A stretch of 64,000 nt of DNA, taken from assembly GCF_010994755.1 (NCBI RefSeq), contig NZ_WHSB02000010.1, forward strand, positions 1 through 64,000. Direction: 5' to 3'. Source of the stretch: Shinella lacus. GTDB taxonomy: Bacteria; Pseudomonadota; Alphaproteobacteria; Rhizobiales; Rhizobiaceae. The notes beneath the pieces are model-generated. The model was not told where the DNA came from. It made no database searches and saw only the letters and a list, made by a program, of their open reading frames with translations. Position numbers and translations under genes: made by a program. Below are positions 8,266 through 14,730 of the stretch, piece after piece (the first letter of the stretch is position 1; every line of letters starts with the position of its first letter).

Positions 8266-8300
8266 GGTCGTGGATCGGCTCAAAAATCGCGGAGACTGAA

Positions 8301-8540
8301 ATGGTGGATAAGGAGCAGCAGCACCGTGAGCGCGCCTATAAAATCTGGGAGGACGAATGCCGTCCGTACGGCCAACACGCCGACCATTGGAGGCGCGCCG
8401 GAGAGGAAGTGGAGTTGAGTGAGCAGGAGTCGGATGACGTGACTCGGGTCAATCAGCAAGCCGACGACGAATTCGCGCGCGGCGGCGGGGAAAGCGAGCC
8501 CGCAAACATCAGGCCTCCCTCAGTGGCGAGCCCCGATTGA
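8301..8540 (+). CDS. DUF2934 family small protein (79 aa)
   Basis: It contains RERAYKIWEDECRPYGQHADHWRRAGEE near the N-terminus, the pattern of DUF2934 (AYxIWExEGRPxGxxxxHWxxA). The remainder is acidic and probably disordered. GGAG lies 7 nt before the ATG at 8301. The next gene starts 17 nt after this stop, so the two are probably cotranscribed. Function is unknown; the family is frequent among stress-induced rhizobial proteins. Confidence 0.75.
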   Translation: MVDKEQQHRERAYKIWEDECRPYGQHADHWRRAGEEVELSEQESDDVTRVNQQADDEFARGGGESEPANIRPPSVASPD

Positions 8541-8557
8541 CGTTGCTGGAGGCCAAG

Positions 8558-8767
8558 ATGAGCGACAAGTTCAAAAAAGGCGACAAGGTGAACTGGGAGA
8601 CCAGCCAGGGCGAAACCGAAGGCAAGGTCGTAAGGAAGCAGACCAGCGAAACAAAGATCAAGGGCCATACCGTCAAGGCCACGAAAGATGATCCTCAGTT
8701 CATCGTCGAAAGCGACAAATCGGGCAAGCGGGCAGCGCACAAGCCAGAGGCGCTCAAGAAGGCCTAG
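8558..8767 (+). CDS. DUF2945 / HVA1-TUDOR family protein (69 aa)
   Basis: A basic small protein: KFKKGDKVNWETSQGETEGKVV then TSETKIKGHTVKATKDDPQFIVESDKSGKRAAHKPEALKK. This is the DUF2945 (hypervirulence-associated TUDOR-like) pattern, a small beta barrel with G-D-x-V-x-W at the start and a lysine-rich end. GGAGG lies about 5 nt before the ATG at 8558; the TTG upstream is less likely. No catalytic role is known. Confidence 0.8.
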   Translation: MSDKFKKGDKVNWETSQGETEGKVVRKQTSETKIKGHTVKATKDDPQFIVESDKSGKRAAHKPEALKKA

Positions 8768-8978
8768 ACCCTTTGTCGGATGTGAGCCTCGAATACGGCC
8801 GGCAAGATGGACATTGACGATTTCGGATGACGCGTGGTGCAGCTGGCCTCGCCGCCGATCCAGCCCTTCGCTCTCGGAATTGTAACGGGCGGACCGTCGG
8901 TCTCTTGCCAGAACAACGACGGAGCGACGTGCTCCGCCGACCATCTATATGTGGCGTGTCAGGTGAGCCACGGTGCCA

Positions 8979-10058
8979 TCATTTCATCAGCCCGGCCGAG
9001 CGCAGTGCATTCTCGATGACGGATTGGATCTTGTTTCCAGCACCGCCGCTCGGGTGTATGGCGGGACGCTCGTCGATGACTTCGGCCTTCGGACGCTCGC
9101 GGCGCTCGAAGGAGGCCGCAAGTCCCCACGTCCTTGCGATCTCCACGGTGGAGGAAACGCCGACATCGAGCATGAAGGGCGCGCCGTGGCCATAGCCGGT
9201 GGAGGAATCGATGGGTGTGCCGTGGGCCATGCCGGGGATCCGGTAGAGTTCGATGGCATCCGTGCCGCGTTCGTCGCGCCAGGCCGACCGGGAATATTTG
9301 GCGAATGTCTCTGAGGATGTCGGCTGTTCCGGCAATGCATGCACGCCACGCCACTGCGCGACGACCGCGGCCGCATTTTCCGGCACGACCGTGTTGTCAC
9401 CCGTTCCGTGCCAGACGGAAACCGTCGGCCACGCGCCCTCATGCCGTGAGGCGGCGCGCAGGCTTGCCTGCAGGGCGTTCGTTTTGGGAAGCCCTTGCCC
9501 GCGCATGCGATCGAATGCTTCCGGCACGGTTGACGCGGCAGAGTAGGGGAGGCCGGCGATGATGGCGCCGCCGGCAAAAACATCCGGGTAACAGGCCAGC
9601 ATCGCATTCGCCATGGCGCCGCCGGCCGAGAGGCCGGTGATGTAGACCCGGCGCTCATCGATGCGGTGTTCGGCGACCATCGTGGCAATCATCTGCCGGA
9701 TGGACATGGCCTCGCCCTCATCGCGCCGCGTGTCGGCGGCATTGAACCAGTTGAAGCACAGGTTCGCATTGTTCTGTCTGACCTGTTCGGGAAAAAGGAC
9801 GACGAAACCGTAATCCTCGGCGAGCGCCGACCAGCCGGAGCCGGCATCGTAGCCGGCGGCGGTTTGGGTGCAGCCGTGCAGCACGACCACCAGGGCCGGC
9901 GCGGTCGGCAGATGCTTGGGCACATGGTGCCATGAGGTCAGAGCACCAGGGTTGCTTCCGAATTGATCGAGTTTCCTGAGAATGGAGCCCGTCGGGGCGG
10001 CGGGCTTCACCGCGCGCAACCGGGCGAGGCGTTCGAGCGTATCGGACAGGGATCTCAT
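8979..10058 (-). CDS. PHB depolymerase family esterase (alpha/beta hydrolase, 359 aa)
   Basis: An intracellular-looking esterase of the PHB depolymerase/LpqC family. VVVLHGCTQTAAGYDAGSGW near residue 60 gives the oxyanion region, GLSAGGAMA is the nucleophile elbow with the catalytic serine, WHGTGDNTVVP carries the likely acid and MAHGTPID the histidine. No signal peptide is seen, so it is unlikely to degrade external polymer; it may act on short polyesters or acetylated sugars. The ATG at 10058 with GGAG upstream is preferred to an ATG 25 codons earlier. A GCAAC-N16-GGTT match upstream on the minus strand is one base off an EcfG promoter. Confidence 0.82.
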   Translation of the reverse strand: MRSLSDTLERLARLRAVKPAAPTGSILRKLDQFGSNPGALTSWHHVPKHLPTAPALVVVLHGCTQTAAGYDAGSGWSALAEDYGFVVLFPEQVRQNNANLCFNWFNAADTRRDEGEAMSIRQMIATMVAEHRIDERRVYITGLSAGGAMANAMLACYPDVFAGGAIIAGLPYSAASTVPEAFDRMRGQGLPKTNALQASLRAASRHEGAWPTVSVWHGTGDNTVVPENAAAVVAQWRGVHALPEQPTSSETFAKYSRSAWRDERGTDAIELYRIPGMAHGTPIDSSTGYGHGAPFMLDVGVSSTVEIARTWGLAASFERRERPKAEVIDERPAIHPSGGAGNKIQSVIENALRSAGLMK

Positions 10059-10154
10059 GGGGTGCTCCAGGGGCGCGCCGGATTGGCGCATACACCCTAA
10101 CCCATCAGTAGCGATATGGTTGCTGCACTGCACAATAAATCTGCTTTGAGGAAA

Positions 10155-10178
10155 GAAGCCGCCCCGGGAGGCGGCTTC
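10155..10178 (-). terminator. Terminator of the 11173-10187 operon
   Basis: GAAGCCGCC and GGCGGCTTC form a perfect 9-bp stem around a 6-nt loop. On the minus strand it is followed by TTTCC. It lies 8 nt after the stop of the 299-residue membrane protein gene. Confidence 0.7.
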
Positions 10179-10186
10179 GATCAGGT

Positions 10187-11086
10187 CTAGCGCTTGACAA
10201 TCAATGCGGCTTCTTCGTCGTCACGCTGACGTCCACCGAGGGCGGCGGCAGCGGACGCGATGAACGCGCCGACGAGCAGCGACAGGGCACCGAGCATCGC
10301 CACCGTCGCGGCGGAGTTGCGCGCCTCATCGGCGGCTTTCAGCGCGGCATTCTTCGCATCCTCGACCTGCTGAAGAACCTGGTCAACCCGGGCACGCGCT
10401 TCCTCCGGGGTCACGCCGGCGCGCGATGCGACGATGGCGGACATATAGGCCCGGTCGGCTTCCGGCACACCATCGTTGACCGCGCCTTGCAACAGGATGC
10501 GGGAAATCTCGGCGGTGGCCGATGCGTCATCGCCCTGCGCCCGCGTTGTCAGATCCTGCGGGCGAAGCAGAAGGTCCGTAAAGTAGCCGGTGGCCGCGTC
10601 GGGCGACGCATCGCTGTTTGCTGCCGCGGCCGAGCCTGCAACTGTCGCGGTTGCTGCGACCGTCGAGGCGGCCTGCACGCCCGTCCCGGCAAGCGACGTG
10701 AAGGCGGAACCGGCCAGGCCTGCAACGACAACTGTCGCCAAGGCCCAGCTGAGAAAGCCATGCGCCGTATCGCGGAAGAAGACCTCATCCGTATGGATGC
10801 CGGCCCATTTGGTGCGAAGGCGACCGGTGAGATAGCCGCCAAGCGCCGAAGCGAGCCATTGCACGACGACGAACCAGATCGCCGCCGTCACGCTGACCGC
10901 CGTAAAGGACGCGCTTTCCCCCGCCCAGGGCGAGACCATCGTGAGGCCGACCCCGGAACCCAGAAGGAGGAGGATGATCGTCGTGGCGGCTGCCGCGACC
11001 GAACCGCCGATTACGGGACCCCAGGCGAGCGCGGGCGTGCTGGATTCAACGCCGACGCCGGAGACGTCAGAACTGTAAAGGGACAT
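10187..11086 (-). CDS. Membrane protein of unknown function (299 aa, often labelled PhnA-like in rhizobia)
   Basis: At least four hydrophobic segments: two in the first 75 residues, one around LSWALATVVVAGLAG and one near the C-terminus (VAMLGALSLLVGAFIASAAAALGG). A long Ala-rich, probably periplasmic region lies between, with a predicted helical part (ARVDQVLQQVEDAKNAALKAADEARN). It ends in a short charged cytoplasmic tail. A good AGGAGGCGGAC ribosome site precedes the ATG, 9 nt after the stop of the upstream 25-residue peptide gene. I recall such proteins labelled PhnA-like in rhizobial genomes, but nothing here shows phosphonate chemistry. Probable role: envelope stress; inference. Confidence 0.7.
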   Translation of the reverse strand: MSLYSSDVSGVGVESSTPALAWGPVIGGSVAAAATTIILLLLGSGVGLTMVSPWAGESASFTAVSVTAAIWFVVVQWLASALGGYLTGRLRTKWAGIHTDEVFFRDTAHGFLSWALATVVVAGLAGSAFTSLAGTGVQAASTVAATATVAGSAAAANSDASPDAATGYFTDLLLRPQDLTTRAQGDDASATAEISRILLQGAVNDGVPEADRAYMSAIVASRAGVTPEEARARVDQVLQQVEDAKNAALKAADEARNSAATVAMLGALSLLVGAFIASAAAALGGRQRDDEEAALIVKR

Positions 11087-11095
11087 GTCCGCCTC

Positions 11096-11173
11096 CTATC
11101 GCAGGAAGAGAACGAGCAGGATGACAATCGGCAGGGGAATGCCCAGAAGCCAGAGAAGAATACCGCGACCCAT
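11096..11173 (-). CDS. 25-residue hydrophobic peptide (MGRGILLWLLGIPLPIVILL type)
   Basis: A complete mini-gene: ATG at 11173 with GGAGGT 7 nt upstream, one continuous membrane helix with a proline kink (GIPLPI), ending FLR-stop. It is followed after 9 nt by the 299-residue membrane protein, so they form an operon. Near-identical peptides are widespread in Rhizobiales by my recollection. With an EcfG-like promoter on its upstream side, it is a stress-induced membrane micropeptide candidate. Confidence 0.72.
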   Translation of the reverse strand: MGRGILLWLLGIPLPIVILLVLFLR

Positions 11174-11223
11174 TTTGAAGACCTCCAATTGCCTGCGAGC
11201 GAATGTTCGCAGCATGTCGCGTC

Positions 11224-11248
11224 AACTCTTTGAAACGGCTGATGTTCC
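11224..11248 (-). promoter_or_regulatory. EcfG-like promoter for the micropeptide operon
   Basis: Read on the minus strand: GGAAC (11248-11244), a 16-nt spacer, then AGTT (11227-11224). It matches GGAAC-N17-GTT. The start codon at 11173 is about 50 nt downstream. It is divergent from a similar promoter at 11286. Confidence 0.55.
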
Positions 11249-11285
11249 ACGGATTATCATCACCATTTTCTATTTTTTTCTTCGT

Positions 11286-11310
11286 GGAACCATGCGCCTG
11301 GCACGGTGTT
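11286..11310 (+). promoter_or_regulatory. EcfG-like promoter for the PepSY-like / YflT-like operon
   Basis: GGAAC at 11286-11290, 16-nt spacer, TGTT at 11307-11310. The ATG at 11351 lies 40 nt downstream. Together with the 11248 site it makes a divergent pair of stress-type promoters in a 177-bp intergenic region. Confidence 0.6.
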
Positions 11311-11350
11311 CTTGTGGAGCCTGCTCTCAGGCCTCAACGAGGAAATAATC

Positions 11351-11668
11351 ATGAAAAAACTTCTCCTAGCCGCAGCGCTTGTGGGCGCCTCGACTTTTGG
11401 CGCCTTTGCTCAGACGTCCACGACCCCGACGACTGATGGCGACACACCCGCGGTTGCCACGCCCGACAGCATGAATGCGACAGCGCCTGTTGAGGGTGCC
11501 AACAGCTTCACCGAGGACCAGGCGAAGGAACGCATCGCAGAAGCCGGCTATGCTGAGGTCACCGACCTTGCCTTGGACGACAAGGGCATCTGGCAGGCCA
11601 AGGCGATGAAAGACGGCAAGGCCGTGACCGTCGCGCTCGACTACCAGGGCAACATCGTCGCCAAGTAA
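11351..11668 (+). CDS. Secreted PepSY-like small protein (105 aa)
   Basis: A clear Sec signal peptide (MKKLLLAAALVGASTFGAFAQ) with an AFA-Q cleavage site is followed by a Thr/Pro-rich linker. The C-terminal domain runs EDQAKERIAEAGYAEVTDLALDDKGIWQAKAMKDGKAVTVALDYQGNIVAK. That last part is the PepSY-type alpha-beta fold seen in small periplasmic proteins. GAGGAAATAATC precedes the ATG at 11351, so the longer upstream frame is not used. The next gene follows after 22 nt with its own AGGAG site, so both are one operon. Confidence 0.8.
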   Translation: MKKLLLAAALVGASTFGAFAQTSTTPTTDGDTPAVATPDSMNATAPVEGANSFTEDQAKERIAEAGYAEVTDLALDDKGIWQAKAMKDGKAVTVALDYQGNIVAK

Positions 11669-11690
11669 TTTCAGACTTCAGGAGATTCCC

Positions 11691-12284
11691 ATGAAAACTG
11701 TTACCGGACTGTTCGACGATTACTCCGATGCCAGCGCCGCCGTCAGCGCCCTGGAGGCACGTGGTGTGCCCTCCAGCGATATCAGCATCGTTTCCAACAA
11801 TGCGGACGAACGCCACGGCAAGGAAACCAATGCCGCTGAAGGTGCCGGAACCGGCGCGGGCATCGGTGCTGCCGTTGGCGGCGTCGGCGGCCTCCTGACC
11901 GGACTGGGCATCATGGCCATCCCCGGTGTCGGGCCGGTCGTCGCCGCCGGGTGGCTCGCTGCCACGGCAGCAGGTGCTGTCGCCGGTGCCGTGGCAGGCG
12001 GTGCGGCCGGCGGGCTGATCGGCGCTTTGACCGAATCCGGCGTGTCCGAAGAACACGCGCATGTCTATGCCGAGGGCGTGCGCCGCGGCGGCACGCTGGT
12101 GACCGCGAAGGTCGACGACAACCTGCAGGCCGAAGCCGAGGCCATCCTTCGCAAGTCGAATTGGGTGGACCCCGAGCAGAGGCGCGCGGCTTATGCCGAA
12201 GGCGGCTGGACAAGCTTCGACGACACGCAGAAGCCGTATGGTACGGCCGAAATCGAACAGGAACGTCTGCGCTACAGGCGCTGA
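11691..12284 (+). CDS. General stress protein 17M / YflT-domain protein (197 aa)
   Basis: The N-terminus (KTVTGLFDDYSDASAAVSALEARGVPSSDISIVSNN) is the YflT-type ferredoxin-like domain. A Gly/Ala-rich double membrane-type hairpin follows (GAGIGAAVGGVGGLLTGLGIMAIPGVGPVVAAGW...GAAGGLIGAL). The second half of the domain follows: VYAEGVRRGGTLVTAKVDDNLQAEAEAILR. The C-terminal tail is polar. Such proteins are induced by heat, osmotic and desiccation stress. The good ribosome site AGGAGATTCCC precedes the ATG. Confidence 0.85.
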   Translation: MKTVTGLFDDYSDASAAVSALEARGVPSSDISIVSNNADERHGKETNAAEGAGTGAGIGAAVGGVGGLLTGLGIMAIPGVGPVVAAGWLAATAAGAVAGAVAGGAAGGLIGALTESGVSEEHAHVYAEGVRRGGTLVTAKVDDNLQAEAEAILRKSNWVDPEQRRAAYAEGGWTSFDDTQKPYGTAEIEQERLRYRR

Positions 12285-12294
12285 TGGACCAAGG

Positions 12295-12323
12295 AAAAGG
12301 CCGGCACCCGCCGGCCTTTTTTT
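12295..12323 (+). terminator. Strong rho-independent terminator after the YflT-like gene
   Basis: AAAAGGCCGG and CCGGCCTTTT pair around a 6-nt loop, followed by more T residues. It starts 11 nt after the stop codon. Confidence 0.9.
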
Positions 12324-12374
12324 GATTGGTGAGGGAAGGTGTGGCCAATTGTTGCACCAACCGTAAAAACAACA

Positions 12375-13424
12375 TCAGGTCGCCTCTAGAACCATATTAA
12401 GGGGCGTCTCGGCGGCGCGCCGAACGCGAGTGAAGCCACCGGATCGGATCACTTCGGCGAGCCGTTTCTCCCCCGCCTGAGCACCGAGCGCGAGCCCCGT
12501 CTCCTGCGCCAGCGATGTGGGAATGCAGATCATCGTCGACGCTGAGTAGTAGAGCCGGCCGACGGGATTGATGTTGTCTTCCAGCTTGTCCCCGGCCATG
12601 GGCTCGACCACCATCCATGTCCCATCGTGCTTCAGTGCCTGGCGAATATGCGTTGCCGCTGCCTTGGGGTCGCCCATGTCGTGCAGGCAATCGAAGCAGG
12701 TGATCAGATCGAAATCGCGCCCATTGAAGTCCTGGGCTCGGCCGACTTCGAAGCGCACGTTCGCCAAGTCATGCGATCTGGCGTGCGCGGTTGCAGCGGC
12801 GATCGAGTCCGGATGGAAATCATAGCCCGTGAACCGAGAGTGCGGGAAGGCCTGGGCCATTAGGATCGTCGACAGTCCGTGGCCGCATCCGACATCCGCT
12901 ACGGTCGCTCCTGCCTTCAGTTTGTCGACGACACCATCCATCGCGGGAAGCCAATCCTGCACGAGGGCATTGACGTAGCCCGGGCGGAAAAGTCGTGCCA
13001 CGGCGCAGAACATGCAGCCGGCCTGGTCGCCCCAGGCGACGCCCCTTCCGGTCTTGAAGGCGGCTTGCACCTTCGGCTGGTTTTCAGCCATTGCAGCAGC
13101 GGTATCGAATGCGCCGATCAGATTGACGGGGCTGTCGGGCTCCGCAAACACGAAAGCCTGCTCGGGGGTGAGCGAGAACCGGCCGTTCTCGTAGCGCACG
13201 TAACCCGAAGCCGCTTGCGCTGCGAGCCACTCCCGCACGTATCGAGGCGAGCATCCCGCAGCATCTGCGAATTCATCGGCCGTCGACGGCCCGATCTCCT
13301 TGAGCGTCTTGTAGAGGTCGAGAGCATCGCCGATCCGCACCAGCGGCACGCTGACGGCTCCGCCAAGATCGCCAAGCACGCGGCCCACGAGTTCATTGAG
13401 CGCTGTTTCATTGAGTTCCGTCAT
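12375..13424 (-). CDS. SAM-dependent methyltransferase with N-terminal winged helix (349 aa)
   Basis: Residues about 20-100 form a winged-helix/dimerisation-type domain (LYKTLKEIGPSTADEFADAAGCSPRYVREWLAAQAASGYV), as in small-molecule O-methyltransferases and the Rv2258c type. The catalytic Rossmann domain follows with motif I VADVGCGHGLSTILMA, an acidic position in GYDFHPDSI, and FDLITCFDCLHDMGDP as motif IV. The substrate is unknown. The ATG at 13424 has AGGAGGAAA upstream, so the longer frame is rejected. It lies 157 bp downstream of the hydrolase-LuxR fusion, on the same strand, and may be its target. Confidence 0.82.
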   Translation of the reverse strand: MTELNETALNELVGRVLGDLGGAVSVPLVRIGDALDLYKTLKEIGPSTADEFADAAGCSPRYVREWLAAQAASGYVRYENGRFSLTPEQAFVFAEPDSPVNLIGAFDTAAAMAENQPKVQAAFKTGRGVAWGDQAGCMFCAVARLFRPGYVNALVQDWLPAMDGVVDKLKAGATVADVGCGHGLSTILMAQAFPHSRFTGYDFHPDSIAAATAHARSHDLANVRFEVGRAQDFNGRDFDLITCFDCLHDMGDPKAAATHIRQALKHDGTWMVVEPMAGDKLEDNINPVGRLYYSASTMICIPTSLAQETGLALGAQAGEKRLAEVIRSGGFTRVRRAAETPLNMVLEAT

Positions 13425-13581
13425 GTGGGTTTCCTCCTGTTCCGGACGACATGCCGCCGCCCACGACGAGAGAGGATGGGCTTCGTCCCTAGGGATGGCA
13501 TGAGGCGCAAGTCCCGGACCGGCGAGGAAATATAACAATGCAGGGGACAGATGTCCCGTTTCGCCCCGGCTCACGGCGCGG

Positions 13582-14640
13582 CTATCGAGACAGCGCGATG
13601 ACGATCGCTTGCGAGCGGCTGTGTACGTCGAGTTTGCCGAAGAGCACCGACAACTGGTTGCGCACGGTCTTCACGCTCTTGCCGAGACGTTCCGCAATCT
13701 CGCGGTTGTCGAGCCCCTCTGCGACGAGGTCGAGAAGTGCCGCCTCCACGGGCGTCAAACCGGCTTCGCGGACCGCAAGCGGCCGCATGGGCCGATCCTG
13801 CCCCAGGAAGGTGGCCAGTTCGGACAGGAAGACGGGCCAGGCGGGTTCATCGGGCAGCAAGACATGGTTCTTGCTCTCGAGCGGTACGAAGCGTGCGCCC
13901 GGAATTGCCGCTGCAAGCTTGCAGCCCTGGTCGAACGGCACGCGCATGTCACCGCGGCTATGGGCGATCAATGTCGGCACGCGCAGCGTCGCCGCGAGCT
14001 CCAGCACATCGATGCCCTGCATGTTCCATAGCAGTTGCGCGGCGACGTCGCCTGCCGCCGTCAGGCGTTCGAGATCGCCCCACCAGCGATGCTGCTCCGG
14101 TGTGCCATCCGGGATGAAGAGATTGGTGAAGAACTGGGCAAATGCCGGGTTGTCGCGTCCCCAGCCCACGCGGATGAAGTTGACGAGTGTCTCGGCTTCC
14201 AGTCGCTCCGCATCGGTCTGCGCCCGGACCCGGGCGCCCTGGCCGTAGGCGTTCAGAAGCACCAGTCGGGAGACACGCTCGGGATGCCTCGCGGCATAGG
14301 CGATGGCAAGAGCGCCGCCCTGCGAAAGGCCGAGGAGGACGAATTGCGGTTCCTCGATCGTTTCGGCCACGGCCTCCAGATCCGCATGCCACGCATCGAC
14401 CGAGAGGTCGGCAACGTAGCGATCCGACAGACCGCAGCCGCGTGGATCGTAGCGCACGAACCGGTTGCGGGCCGAAAGCGCCTGGAGCCATGGCCGCCAG
14501 ACGGGGCTCTGGAGATCATAGTCGACATGACTGAGCCAGTGGGCCGCGCGCAGGAGTACCTGTCCCTTCCCGCAGGACGCGAGGGCGATACGGGTGCCAT
14601 CTGCCGAGCTGCAGAACCGTATGGTCTGGTCGAGTTTCAT
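13582..14640 (-). CDS. Alpha/beta hydrolase fused to a LuxR-type DNA-binding domain (352 aa)
   Basis: The first about 270 residues are an alpha/beta hydrolase: YDPRGCGLSD at the oxyanion loop, LLGLSQGGALA as nucleophile elbow with serine, HSRGDMRVP with the acid and ESKNHVLL with the histidine. Residues about 290-352 are a LuxR helix-turn-helix: LTPVEAALLDLVAEGLDNREIAERLGKSVKTVRNQLSVLFGKLDVHSRSQAI. The hydrolase part probably works as a ligand sensor or a catalytic switch for a transcription factor. All triad residues appear present, so catalysis is possible. No adjacent kinase or quorum synthase is visible. Confidence 0.85.
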   Translation of the reverse strand: MKLDQTIRFCSSADGTRIALASCGKGQVLLRAAHWLSHVDYDLQSPVWRPWLQALSARNRFVRYDPRGCGLSDRYVADLSVDAWHADLEAVAETIEEPQFVLLGLSQGGALAIAYAARHPERVSRLVLLNAYGQGARVRAQTDAERLEAETLVNFIRVGWGRDNPAFAQFFTNLFIPDGTPEQHRWWGDLERLTAAGDVAAQLLWNMQGIDVLELAATLRVPTLIAHSRGDMRVPFDQGCKLAAAIPGARFVPLESKNHVLLPDEPAWPVFLSELATFLGQDRPMRPLAVREAGLTPVEAALLDLVAEGLDNREIAERLGKSVKTVRNQLSVLFGKLDVHSRSQAIVIALSR

Positions 14641-14730
14641 GGGCCAAGACTATCGCAGTGGAAAGTCGCGTGACAGGTTTATGTTACAGCCCGGCCGGGC
14701 CCCCTCGGAAGGTCGAATTTCGCCCGGGCC

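Noticed and set aside
10051-10123. EcfG-type promoter for the PHB depolymerase-like gene
   Set aside because: GCAAC-N16-GGTT on the minus strand is one base off the nearly invariant GGAAC, so I did not list it as a feature.
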